Source of the DNA: Crossiella cryophila | GTDB taxonomy: Bacteria; Actinomycetota; Actinomycetes; Mycobacteriales; Pseudonocardiaceae | Assembly (NCBI RefSeq): GCF_014204915.1 | Contig: NZ_JACHMH010000001.1 | Location: 9,957,501 to 10,021,500 of the forward strand | Reading direction: 5' to 3' | Length of the DNA: 64,000 bases | Shown: positions 8,782 to 19,391 of the stretch, in pieces | How the letters are laid out: the number at the start of each line of letters is the position of its first letter | How positions within the stretch are numbered: position 1 is the stretch's first letter | Notes under the pieces: generated by a model | What the model was told of the DNA's origin: nothing | The model's input: only the letters and a program-made list of their open reading frames with translations | Database searches by the model: none | Translations under genes and position numbers: made by a program

Positions 8782-10025
8782 CCAGTCAGCGCGCACTCCG
8801 CATCGTCATCGGCGCGGACACCTTCCCGCCGGATGTCAACGGCGCGGCCAACTTCGCCCACCGCCTGGCCAGTGGACTGGCCGCCGCGGGCCACGACGTG
8901 CACGTGCTCTGCCCGGCCCCTGACCCCTCGGTGGAGCTGCTCGCCGGGTCGCACGCGCTGGACGGGATCACCGTGCACCAGGTGCGTTCCTACCGCTGGC
9001 CCTTCTACCAGAAGTTCCGCTTCTCGGTGCCCTGGCAGGCGAACCGGACCGCCACCGAGCTGCTGCGCGAACTGCAGCCGGACGTGGTGCACGTGCAGGC
9101 GCACTTCGTGGTCGGCCGCGCGCTGGCCAAGGCCGCGCCCGCGCTGGGCATCCCGCTGGTCGCCACCAACCACTTCATGCCGGAGAACCTGTTCGCGCTG
9201 GTCAAGATGCCCGGCTGGCTGCGCTCGACCAGCGCCCGGCTGGCCTGGCGGGACCTGGTGTCGGTGTTCGGCCGGGCCCAGGTGGTCACCGCGCCCACCC
9301 CGCGCGCGGTGGAGTTGTTGCAGGCCAACAAACTCGGCCGGGAGGCACTGGCCATCTCCTGCGGCATCGACATCGAGAAGTACCGCACGGCCGCCACGTC
9401 CGCGAAGTCCCCTGGCCGCACCGTGCTCTTCGTCGGCAGGCTGGACGAGGAGAAGCGGGTCGACGAACTGCTCCAGGCCCTGGCCAAGCTGCCGTCCGAG
9501 CTGGACGTGCGCGCGGAGATCGTCGGCGACGGCAGCTGCCGCACCGGCCTTGAGGAGCTGGCCGACCGCCTCGGCGTGCGGGACCGGGTCACCTTCCACG
9601 GCCACCTCAGCGACGCCGAACTGCTCGCCGCCTACGCCCGCTGCGACCTGTTCTGCATGCCCGGCATCGCCGAGTTGCAGAGCCTGGTCACCATGGAGGC
9701 GATGGCCGCGGGCAAGCCGGTGATCGCCGCGGACGCGATGGCGCTGCCGCACCTGGTCACCCCTGGGCACAACGGCTGGCTGTTCCCGCCCGGCAACGCC
9801 CACGTGCTGGCCGCCCGGCTGACGCAGACGCTGAGCAACCCGCAGATGCTGGCCAGCATGGGTCACGCCAGCCAGTCCATGATCGCCAAACACGCCATCG
9901 GGAACACCATCGGCCGGTTCGAGTCGATCTACCGCGAGCTGGTCGCCGCGGCCCCAGCCCAGCTCCGCCAGCGGCCCAGGCGCACCCGGCTGCGCCGCAA
10001 CCGCGAGCTGTCCCGCACCGCCTAG
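8778..10025 (+). CDS. GT4-family glycosyltransferase
   Basis: The 415-residue protein has a GT-B fold pattern: N-terminal DTFPPDVNGAANFAHRL, the acceptor-domain segment QPDVVHVQAHF, and the donor domain with VLFVGRLDEEKRVDELL and the E-x7-E-type region around PGIAELQSLVTMEAMAAGKPV. This is characteristic of GT4 mannosyl- or glycosyltransferases such as the PimB-like group that act on lipid carriers. The basic tail (RPRRTRLRRNR) could contact membranes. It is coupled by ATGA overlap to the permease-like gene, so the two may act in export and glycosylation of the same product. A strong hairpin follows. Confidence 0.9.
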   Translation: MTSQRALRIVIGADTFPPDVNGAANFAHRLASGLAAAGHDVHVLCPAPDPSVELLAGSHALDGITVHQVRSYRWPFYQKFRFSVPWQANRTATELLRELQPDVVHVQAHFVVGRALAKAAPALGIPLVATNHFMPENLFALVKMPGWLRSTSARLAWRDLVSVFGRAQVVTAPTPRAVELLQANKLGREALAISCGIDIEKYRTAATSAKSPGRTVLFVGRLDEEKRVDELLQALAKLPSELDVRAEIVGDGSCRTGLEELADRLGVRDRVTFHGHLSDAELLAAYARCDLFCMPGIAELQSLVTMEAMAAGKPVIAADAMALPHLVTPGHNGWLFPPGNAHVLAARLTQTLSNPQMLASMGHASQSMIAKHAIGNTIGRFESIYRELVAAAPAQLRQRPRRTRLRRNRELSRTA

Positions 10026-10031
10026 CCCGCC

Positions 10032-10063
10032 GTGGCACGGTGGCCACCCGGCCACCGTGCCAC
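10032..10063 (+). terminator. Hairpin after the GT4 gene
   Basis: A perfect 14-bp stem (GTGGCACGGTGGCC and its complement) with a 4-nt loop begins 6 nt after the glycosyltransferase stop. There is no U-tract, as is common for actinobacterial terminators. Confidence 0.75.
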
Positions 10064-10106
10064 GCGCTCCTGGGCAACCCGTCCACCCCGGGTCAGGTCA
10101 GCCTCT

Positions 10107-10141
10107 AGAATTCACGGTCGCGGCAACCGGTAGTGAATTCT
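10107..10141 (+). promoter_or_regulatory. Inverted repeat upstream of htpG, candidate operator
   Basis: AGAATTCAC at 10107-10115 is repeated as its exact complement GTGAATTCT at 10133-10141, with 17 nt between. The right arm abuts the ribosome-binding site GGAAGGA and the htpG GTG start. It does not match CIRCE (HrcA) or HAIR (HspR) as I know them. A repressor site or a translational control hairpin are both possible. Confidence 0.55.
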
Positions 10142-10154
10142 CGGAAGGAAGCAC

Positions 10155-12101
<1,947 letters not shown>

Positions 12102-12109
12102 ACGGCTGA

Positions 12110-12149
12110 TCGGTGTGGGACACGGCAGTCCGTGTCCCACACCGATCGC
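12110..12149. terminator. Bidirectional terminator hairpin after htpG
   Basis: A perfect 18-bp stem (GATCGGTGTGGGACACGG and its complement) with a 4-nt loop. It lies between the end of htpG and the convergent immunity-candidate gene, so it may stop transcription from both sides. Confidence 0.9.
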
Positions 12150-12174
12150 GACCAACTCTTATCTCAACGCAAAT

Positions 12175-12510
12175 TCACTCATCCTCACGGACCCAGGTGA
12201 CCTTGTGTCGATCAATTCCGGATTCCGCAAGGAACTCGTCTAGCACGACCCGAGCCAAAATCTTCGAGTCCGCATGCAGCTGGGTACCACGAACTCGACT
12301 CCTCTCGTGCTTAAGCAGGACAACCACTGTCCCAGAAGGCAGCACAATGGAGGCCATCTTAGCATCATCCAGACCCGTATCCACGTCCACAAAGACAAGG
12401 TCAATACCCAAGACCTTGACCAACTCATCCGGATCCCAACAAAGAGTAGCAACCGGATACAGCTCGACCTCAGGCAAATCTGACCCACCCGGCACTATTC
12501 GCATAGCCAC
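12175..12510 (-). CDS. Candidate immunity protein for the RHS toxin
   Basis: A 111-residue protein, acidic overall, with no signal peptide and no family I recognise. The GTG at 12510 directly follows the TAG stop of the RHS gene in the same frame; an ATG at 12504 is the alternative start. The pattern of a small cytosolic protein immediately downstream of a Hint-linked toxin tip is the standard layout of polymorphic toxin-immunity pairs, so the immunity role is inferred from context only. Base composition is clearly AT-richer than htpG next door, as for the toxin tip. Confidence 0.7.
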   Translation of the reverse strand: MAMRIVPGGSDLPEVELYPVATLCWDPDELVKVLGIDLVFVDVDTGLDDAKMASIVLPSGTVVVLLKHERSRVRGTQLHADSKILARVVLDEFLAESGIDRHKVTWVREDE

Positions 12511-15500
12511 CTACGTTCGCCCCGTCTGAGTGTTTTTAGTAATTCGCGCTGGAATCTTAGCAAAATCATCATCAAAGATCACACCTTCATCTCCCGCATA
12601 CCACCGAACCTCAGGGGCGGGCGAGGCCTTAAAGTTCGGCCTTACCGTAGTGTAGAACTCAATTCCACGCACACCCTCCGGCAAGGGGCGATTATACGCT
12701 TGAACGACTGGCTTTCCCACGCCATTCATGTACGGACGCCCCCAAAGCTCTCCAGAGTCAACCTGCATGTCAGCAACCTCGGGAGGTTGCGATCTGGACT
12801 CTTCACGACTGTAAGGGCCATACTCTTTCGGCTCACTACTGTCCCCCTCAGGACAGTTGTGGGTCAAAGTTGCAGTCGAACCAGCCAAGACGAAGTAGGT
12901 ATGAATATCGTCGATGGCCAGGTTATATACGCGCTGCACCGCGACGCGCTCACTTGTCGCCACCACGGAAACCTGCGCCCCGGCAGCATCCAGCACCTGA
13001 TCGCCAGCTGCAAGATTACGGGCATAAACCCAGCGTCGCTGGCTGTCCACCCAGAACGGGTGATTGTCGGTGGCCACAACCGACCCGGTCGCCTCACCAC
13101 GATCACCATCAGTGTCAACAGTGACAGTCACCAACCGCTTGACACTCTCATTGGTCACCGTGCCGACAACCGCCCGAGCCCCCGACTCACCCGTCTCCGG
13201 ATCAGCCGCCTGCACACGATCGCCTATCCGTATCTCTTCAATCGGTTTGCTCGACCCATCAGCCAGCAACACCCGCGTCCCCGGCACAAAACTCCGGATC
13301 GGACACGACCCGCCATCGGTCTTCAGATCATCGGCGACCTTGTCGACCTTGGCCAGCAACGCCTTCGCCGGCCCGATCTTCTCGAAATAGGTGCTGACCG
13401 CGCTGATCGCCCGTCTGATCCCGTCATAGAGCTTCGCCAGACCGGTGAACAGTTTCGCCGCGGGGATCAGGTTCGACGCCAGGGACGCACAGCCCCAGAA
13501 GTCGCCCTTGACGAAACAGTCTTCCATGTCGTTCAGGCCGGTGATGTCCTTCAGGATCTCGCCGGCCGCATCCAGGACAATGTCGATGACACGCTTGGCG
13601 GCGAGACGCTTGGCCTCCTCGTATTCCTCCTGACTGACTCCAGCCTGGTTCCTGGCCTTCTCCTGCCGAGCATTCTTGGCATTCTTCTCGTCCGTCTTGA
13701 CCTTCACTCGAGCAATACGTGCGTTCTCATCCCGCACTCGCTGCTCGCGGCTCCAACCAGGCGGGGTCACGCGGTTGAAGTTCTCGCCCTCGTAGAGACA
13801 GGTCGGCCGGCAGTCCATGGCCAAGCCGGTCGAGTCAGAGAAGGTGATCGGGTTGCCGTTGGAATAGGAGTAGCCGTTGATCTGCTGGGGGTCGGCCAGG
13901 TCCATGATCGGGTCGGCTGAGATGAAGCGGCCGGTCGCGCCGTCGTACTGGCGGGCGCCGATGTGGGTCAGGCCGCTGCTGTCGTTGACGCCGCCGACGA
14001 AGCCCTTGTCATCCGGCCAGGAGTCGGCCAGTGGTGCCCGGGTCTGGCCGAACGGGTCCTGGTAGCGGCGGTCCACCGCGCCGGTCGCGGCGTTGATGGA
14101 CGTCGTCGGTGAGCCCTGGTGATCGCCGAAGGTCATGTTCAGCCCGGAGACCGAACCTCGGACGGCCACGGTCGCACCGCCGTGGGCGTAGTACCGCTTG
14201 GCGGTCGGCTGACCGCCGTCCGGCATGGTCAGCTCCATACCCGGCAGGTACAGCGTGGTGCGGCCGTTCTCCTTCCGCAGCAACCTGCCACCGCTGGCGT
14301 CGTAGACGTACTGCGACTTCTTGCCGTCGGCCTCGGTGACCGTGCTCAGCTTGCCCTCGACGTCCCAGTCCAGGGTCTGGGTGGAACCCGCGACCTTGCG
14401 GGTGGTGGTGTTGCCGGTGGCGTCGTAGCCGAACTCGTCCTTGCGCGTCCCGCCTGGCCCCGCCTGCTCCACGGAGCGGACGGTGTGCGGCTGGCTCGCG
14501 CCCGCTCCTGGCGCCGGGTAATGGTAGGTGCGGGTGGTGTCACCCTGCGGAGCGTGCTTCACCTCGGTCTTGCGGTTGCCGATCTTGTCGAAGGTGAAGT
14601 CGTACCAGTACGGAGCCGCACCACCGATGTTCTTCTGCTCCAACGGAACCTGGCAGTCGCCGGTGGACGGGGTGAACGCGGTGGTCATCCGGCGCAGGTA
14701 GTCGTACCGGAAGCACTGCACGTCCTGCGGGCCGCCCTCGGGCGTGTCCGCGATGCGGGTGATGTTGCCGGCCTTGTCGTAGCGGTAGTTCCGGTCGGCC
14801 ACCCTGGCGGTCTCGGCCGAACCGCTGGTGATGGACGTCCGCTCGGCCCGCCGGCTGCCCTCCTCGTAGAAATTGTCTGTCCAGACCCGTTTGCCGCCGG
14901 AGCCGTAGGTGAGCCCCATGGTCTCGCCGTAGGGCGAGTACTTGTGCTCATCGGCATAGGTCTCGATGCCGAAGGTCTTGGTCGGCATGCCGAGCGTGTT
15001 GTAGTCGTGCGCGATCGTCTCCGCGGGCAGGCCGCCCGCCGCGGGCATCGAACTCTGTTCGAGCTGACCGGTGTTGGGCGAGTACTTCGCGCTGAAGGTG
15101 TAGGTGCCCGCCAGACCGCCCTCCCGCGCGGGGACGACCACCGAGGTCTTGGTCGGCCGGTTCGCGCCGTCGTACCAGTCCACCTTGGACGTGTACGCCT
15201 GACCGTCGACGAACCGGGTGGACGCGGTCGGCAGCCCCTTCTTCAGGGTGTCGAAGGTCCACTCAGCCAGCTTCTTCCCGCCGACTGCCCCCTCGTACAT
15301 GCCGTCCTTGCGGCCGAGCACGTCGTAGGAGTAGGCCACCGTCCGGCCGCGGGAGTCCGTGGTCGAGGTCAGCTGGTCGGTGTCGTTGAAGGCGTAGGTG
15401 GTCGTGCCCTTGTCCGGGTCGTGGTCCTTGAACTTGCGGCCCAGCGCGTCGTACTCGTAGCGCCAGGTGTTGCCCATCGGGTCCTTGACCGTCTCCAGCT

Positions 15501-18500
15501 GACCGGCCTTGGTGTAGCTGTAGGTCGTGGCGTCGAAGGGCCCGTCCGGGATCTGGCCGTGGTACTGGCGGCGCTCGACTACCTGTCCCTGGGCGTTGCT
15601 GATCACCGAGGTGACCGTGTCGCCGGTCGGCGGCAGCACGTGCGTGCGGTCGCCCTCGTAGCGGCTGCTGGTGCGCCGCTGCTCCACCTGGTCCTGCCGG
15701 GTGCCCTTGAGCTGGATCACCTCCAGCGGCCGGGCCATGCCGTCGTAGTGGGTGACGCTCTGGTTCGGTACCTCAGTGTCCTTCACCCCGAGCAGTTCGG
15801 TGGTCGGACCCGAATCCTGGTTGTAGTAGGCGCCGTTGGTCTTCCAGGCCAGACCGCGGGAGTCATACCAGGTGTCGCTGAGCACCCGGCCACCGCTGGC
15901 GCTGGGCGTCTGCGTCTGCCGTGGCCGCAGCAAGCCGTCGTAGAGCGCGACCGAGATCGTGTGGCCGCCCTTCTCCTGCAACGACTTCGTGGTGACCGCG
16001 GTTGGCTTGTCTGGGCGGTACTCGTAGCTGTACTCGGTACTCGCCGGGGTCGCCTCGTTGACCTTCGGCTTGCTCGGCGGCCACACCTTCAGCATCCGGC
16101 CGAGTGGGTCGTAGGCCAGGTCGGCGCGTTCCCCGTTCGGCCCGGTCTCGGCCACTGGGATCGCCCACGCCGGTTCCAGGGTCTTGACCGAGGTGTGCTG
16201 CAACTGGTTGGTGGAGGTGATCGTCCGGACCGGCAGGCCGCCCGCCGGGCTGTAGGCGGTGGAACTCTTCTTCTTGTCCACGTCGGTGGTCTCGACGGTG
16301 CGGCCGTACGGGTCGAACCTGCTCTCGCTCACCGTCTGGTAGCCGGTGCCGTTCCAGCGCTCGACCTTCGTCACCTCGCCACGGCCGGTAGGCGCCTTCC
16401 CCGCCTCCTGATAGTCGTAGGCGGAACGGACATCGCTGATCCGGTCGCTGTCCTTGCCCGGCGCCGCCGCACAGGGCAGCGCCACGGTCAGGACCCGCGC
16501 GGAGTAGGTCAGCAGCCAGCGGTCCCGGTTGCGCAGATAGGTGTTCTGCGTGCACTTCTCGTCACCGGTGACGGCGAGGTCACCCGCGTCATCGACGGTC
16601 AGCGGGGTGCCGAACTCCTCGTCGAAGGTCTTGCGGACCAGGGTTTCCCGCCACTTGTCCCCGGCGATCAGGGCGCGGCCGTGCACCTCCGCGGTCTGCA
16701 CCAGGAAGGACCGGTCGTCACCGCTGGTCGCGGTGGGTCCTTTCAGCCAGGGCTGGTTGACCGAGGCCGAGACGACCTTGCCGCCGTTGTGCTCCAACGT
16801 CTCCAGCACGAACCCTTGCAGGGCCTCGTGATCCTCGACCGCCTTGCCCTTGCCCGGGGTGACCCAGACGTCCCGTTTCCGGCCACCTGGCAGGCGATCC
16901 TCGTCCATCCCGCGCAGGTAGACGGTGTCGTTCATCGACTGGACCGTGCCGGCGGCCCCCTTGATCACGCGGACGTTCTGGTACCCGCGCCAGGCGGAGT
17001 AGGTCCGGTGCTCCGGTTTGCCGAAGTCGTTGTCGTCGAAGTGCCAGGCGCCGCCCTTGTCCGGGTACTGGTACTCGGTACTCAGGAGGGTGGAGCCGCC
17101 GACGTTGTCGCCCTCGTGCACGCTGGTCACCACGTACTTGTGGAACCAGTCCAGCAGCGGTTCCGGCGCGCCCTCCGGACTCCACCACGTCGGGTAGCAG
17201 CGCAGCGTGTTCGCCTCGGGCGCGGGCAGTGGATCGCCCTTCTTGCACTCGGGCTCGGCGTACTTGACCGTGGTGTTCCCGCCGCCCTCACCGCGGATTC
17301 CGGTGAGCCGGTACCGGGTGACCGAGGTGAGCCGGTCGATGGTGCCCACCCGGTTCGGCATGGAGGTCCCGCCGAAGGTGATCTCCGGCAGGGACGCGGT
17401 GCCGCCGACGTGCCCGGAGCGGGTGGCGCCGGCCAGCCACAGCACGGGCGAGAGGGCATCGCCTGAGTCGGGGAAGATGTGCCGCAGACTCCAGGAGTCG
17501 ACCTCGAAGTGCCGAGGCTGGGCGTTCGGCACCTCACGCAGCACCTCGGTGACCACCTTGGTCAACCGCTTGCGGGTGAAGAAGACCGGGGAGAGCTGGC
17601 TCTCACACCTGGTGTTCGGCGCGCAGATCTGGTCGAACGGCACGTCCGGCCAGGACTTCGCGGTGTCCTTGTTCAGCTGTCCCGGCGCGCAGGTGATCGC
17701 GCCGGAGGGCAGGCAGCGCTCGGCCGTCTCGAACCGCACCTTCGACGGCGCCGCCGCGTAGGCGTTGTCCTCGCGCAGGCCGTACTCGATGCGGTCGATG
17801 TGCCCGGCACGCACGTAGAACGTGCCTGCCTCTGGCGTGGCGTTGCGGCCGTAGTGGTTCTCCTCGTAGTTGTAGTAGTAGACGGTGATGTTGCCCTTGG
17901 GGTCGATGACCTGATCGAGGTTCCACCGCCACGCCTGCTGGCACCAGGCCGCGGCGTACTCGGGCTTGTAACAGGGCTCATCGCTGTGGTTACCGAAGAC
18001 CGGCACCGTCCACGCCGAGTTGGTCGTGGGGTGCCGCTTGGCGCCGTCCCAGCCAGGAAGCTTGTTGCGCCCCAGGAAGTACTGGGTGCCGTCGGTCGAG
18101 GTGACCTTCCAGTGCTCACCGTCGTTGTCACCGTTGTCGGCGCCCTTGAGCAACTCGATGTAGGCGCCGTCGTCCTTCTTCGAGCGCCAGCGCCTGTTGG
18201 GCGCGTCCCAGACCAGCTCTGAGGAGGTGCCGCCGAGCATCAGGGTCGCGTTGTCCGTGTCGTAGCACTGGTCGCCGGTCCGGCGCTCGCCCTGGTTGCC
18301 CTTCTTGTTCTTGTCGCCGTTCTTGTACTGGTCCTCGGTGCAGGACCGGTACTTGCGCTCGACATAGCCACCCGCGCTGAGGTCCCAGCCGTCACCGACC
18401 ATGGACGCCTGGTTGTTGGTGGCACTGGTCCGCCCGTCCGCGGAGCCGGAGGAGTAGGACAGCCCGACGCTCGGCGCGGGCCCGCCCAGCGACGGCGGCA

Positions 18501-19347
18501 CCTTGACCGGGATCGAGTAGCTGAAGTCACCACTGGAACCGCCGGCCTGCCAGCTCGCCGAGGCGGCCAGATCCGTTGCCTGGTAAGAACCTCCGTTGCT
18601 GCCCGCACCCGGTTCGGCGGCCAGCACGGCGTTCGTGCCGACCGCGGCCCGGCCGGGCGAGGAGGGCTCGGCGAGGGTGACCGCGCCGGTCAGCGACCGG
18701 TCCTTGGCGTGGTTGTCGCCGCGGAGCGGGGTCCCGCTCCGGCACTCGGCCCGCTCCGGCGTGCTCAGCACGCATTCCGGGTACTGCACCAGGCGCAGCC
18801 GGGAACCGTAGTTGCCGCCGTATGCCTCGGCGAACCCGCGGTAGTCGAGCCGGACCGACAGGTCGCGGCCCGCGGTGCCACCGGCGTCGGTGACCTTCAG
18901 CAGCACGCCGGGAACACCGGCCTTGACCGCCTCCGCGCGGTCGAGGACCTCCACCCGGACCTTGCCCGGATCAGCGGGCGCCGAACGGGCTGATGCCTGC
19001 GCGGGCAGGACACCGATCGCGACCGGCAGGTCCCCGGCCTTGCGATAGTCCACAGTGGACGGTTGAGCATTCCCCTGTGGCGTTGCCCGCCCGGCGGGCA
19101 ACTCGACGTCCGCGGTCCCCTTGGCAGGCCAGGAGACCTGTGGCGGTGCACTGATCGCCCTGGTGTCGGTCTCGCTGACCGGCGCAGGCTGGACCGGCAC
19201 CGGCCCGCCCGGAACCGAGCGTTCCTTCTGCGGCTCAGGTCTGGTGACCGCCGCGGCGGCCGGCGCGGCGATGGCCGAGGCCGGTGTCACGGCCAGGCTC
19301 ACCCCCGCGACCAGCGCCACGGCGCGCCAGAATGTTCGGACCCTCAT
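12511..19347 (-). CDS. RHS-repeat polymorphic toxin with pretoxin Hint domain
   Basis: The predicted 2278-residue protein starts with a signal peptide (MRVRTFWRAVALVAG...TPASA). A SpvB/TcdB-like region follows (SYSIPVKVPPSLGG, LSYSSGSADGR), then a long RHS/YD-repeat region and the RHS core near residues 1765-1835 (LTHIGARQYDGATGRFISADP). A Hint domain runs from Cys2015 to the HNC at 2163-2165, with FVPGTRVLLADG and the histidine in DNHPFWV. Hint domains in toxins are thought to cleave off the tip. The last 113 residues (from PEGDSSEPKEY) are a distinct domain I cannot name. The ATG at 19347 has GAGGAGGGGG upstream. It is preceded by the LamG gene (44-nt gap) and followed by the immunity candidate. 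The 3' end is AT-richer than the RHS body, suggesting tip replacement by recombination. Confidence 0.92.
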   Translation of the reverse strand: MRVRTFWRAVALVAGVSLAVTPASAIAAPAAAAVTRPEPQKERSVPGGPVPVQPAPVSETDTRAISAPPQVSWPAKGTADVELPAGRATPQGNAQPSTVDYRKAGDLPVAIGVLPAQASARSAPADPGKVRVEVLDRAEAVKAGVPGVLLKVTDAGGTAGRDLSVRLDYRGFAEAYGGNYGSRLRLVQYPECVLSTPERAECRSGTPLRGDNHAKDRSLTGAVTLAEPSSPGRAAVGTNAVLAAEPGAGSNGGSYQATDLAASASWQAGGSSGDFSYSIPVKVPPSLGGPAPSVGLSYSSGSADGRTSATNNQASMVGDGWDLSAGGYVERKYRSCTEDQYKNGDKNKKGNQGERRTGDQCYDTDNATLMLGGTSSELVWDAPNRRWRSKKDDGAYIELLKGADNGDNDGEHWKVTSTDGTQYFLGRNKLPGWDGAKRHPTTNSAWTVPVFGNHSDEPCYKPEYAAAWCQQAWRWNLDQVIDPKGNITVYYYNYEENHYGRNATPEAGTFYVRAGHIDRIEYGLREDNAYAAAPSKVRFETAERCLPSGAITCAPGQLNKDTAKSWPDVPFDQICAPNTRCESQLSPVFFTRKRLTKVVTEVLREVPNAQPRHFEVDSWSLRHIFPDSGDALSPVLWLAGATRSGHVGGTASLPEITFGGTSMPNRVGTIDRLTSVTRYRLTGIRGEGGGNTTVKYAEPECKKGDPLPAPEANTLRCYPTWWSPEGAPEPLLDWFHKYVVTSVHEGDNVGGSTLLSTEYQYPDKGGAWHFDDNDFGKPEHRTYSAWRGYQNVRVIKGAAGTVQSMNDTVYLRGMDEDRLPGGRKRDVWVTPGKGKAVEDHEALQGFVLETLEHNGGKVVSASVNQPWLKGPTATSGDDRSFLVQTAEVHGRALIAGDKWRETLVRKTFDEEFGTPLTVDDAGDLAVTGDEKCTQNTYLRNRDRWLLTYSARVLTVALPCAAAPGKDSDRISDVRSAYDYQEAGKAPTGRGEVTKVERWNGTGYQTVSESRFDPYGRTVETTDVDKKKSSTAYSPAGGLPVRTITSTNQLQHTSVKTLEPAWAIPVAETGPNGERADLAYDPLGRMLKVWPPSKPKVNEATPASTEYSYEYRPDKPTAVTTKSLQEKGGHTISVALYDGLLRPRQTQTPSASGGRVLSDTWYDSRGLAWKTNGAYYNQDSGPTTELLGVKDTEVPNQSVTHYDGMARPLEVIQLKGTRQDQVEQRRTSSRYEGDRTHVLPPTGDTVTSVISNAQGQVVERRQYHGQIPDGPFDATTYSYTKAGQLETVKDPMGNTWRYEYDALGRKFKDHDPDKGTTTYAFNDTDQLTSTTDSRGRTVAYSYDVLGRKDGMYEGAVGGKKLAEWTFDTLKKGLPTASTRFVDGQAYTSKVDWYDGANRPTKTSVVVPAREGGLAGTYTFSAKYSPNTGQLEQSSMPAAGGLPAETIAHDYNTLGMPTKTFGIETYADEHKYSPYGETMGLTYGSGGKRVWTDNFYEEGSRRAERTSITSGSAETARVADRNYRYDKAGNITRIADTPEGGPQDVQCFRYDYLRRMTTAFTPSTGDCQVPLEQKNIGGAAPYWYDFTFDKIGNRKTEVKHAPQGDTTRTYHYPAPGAGASQPHTVRSVEQAGPGGTRKDEFGYDATGNTTTRKVAGSTQTLDWDVEGKLSTVTEADGKKSQYVYDASGGRLLRKENGRTTLYLPGMELTMPDGGQPTAKRYYAHGGATVAVRGSVSGLNMTFGDHQGSPTTSINAATGAVDRRYQDPFGQTRAPLADSWPDDKGFVGGVNDSSGLTHIGARQYDGATGRFISADPIMDLADPQQINGYSYSNGNPITFSDSTGLAMDCRPTCLYEGENFNRVTPPGWSREQRVRDENARIARVKVKTDEKNAKNARQEKARNQAGVSQEEYEEAKRLAAKRVIDIVLDAAGEILKDITGLNDMEDCFVKGDFWGCASLASNLIPAAKLFTGLAKLYDGIRRAISAVSTYFEKIGPAKALLAKVDKVADDLKTDGGSCPIRSFVPGTRVLLADGSSKPIEEIRIGDRVQAADPETGESGARAVVGTVTNESVKRLVTVTVDTDGDRGEATGSVVATDNHPFWVDSQRRWVYARNLAAGDQVLDAAGAQVSVVATSERVAVQRVYNLAIDDIHTYFVLAGSTATLTHNCPEGDSSEPKEYGPYSREESRSQPPEVADMQVDSGELWGRPYMNGVGKPVVQAYNRPLPEGVRGIEFYTTVRPNFKASPAPEVRWYAGDEGVIFDDDFAKIPARITKNTQTGRT

Positions 19348-19391
19348 GACTGCCCCCTCCTCAGCTCGGCCCTGAGGCCGATTCACCATGA

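Noticed and set aside
12853-13305. Intein within the RHS gene
   Set aside because: The Hint domain ends shortly before the C-terminal tip and no interrupted host domain resumes after it; pretoxin Hint domains have this layout.
14119-17466. Plus-strand open frame of about 1100 codons opposite the RHS gene
   Set aside because: It is a frame shadow of the high-GC minus-strand gene: low-complexity Arg/Gly/Val-rich sequence without domains.
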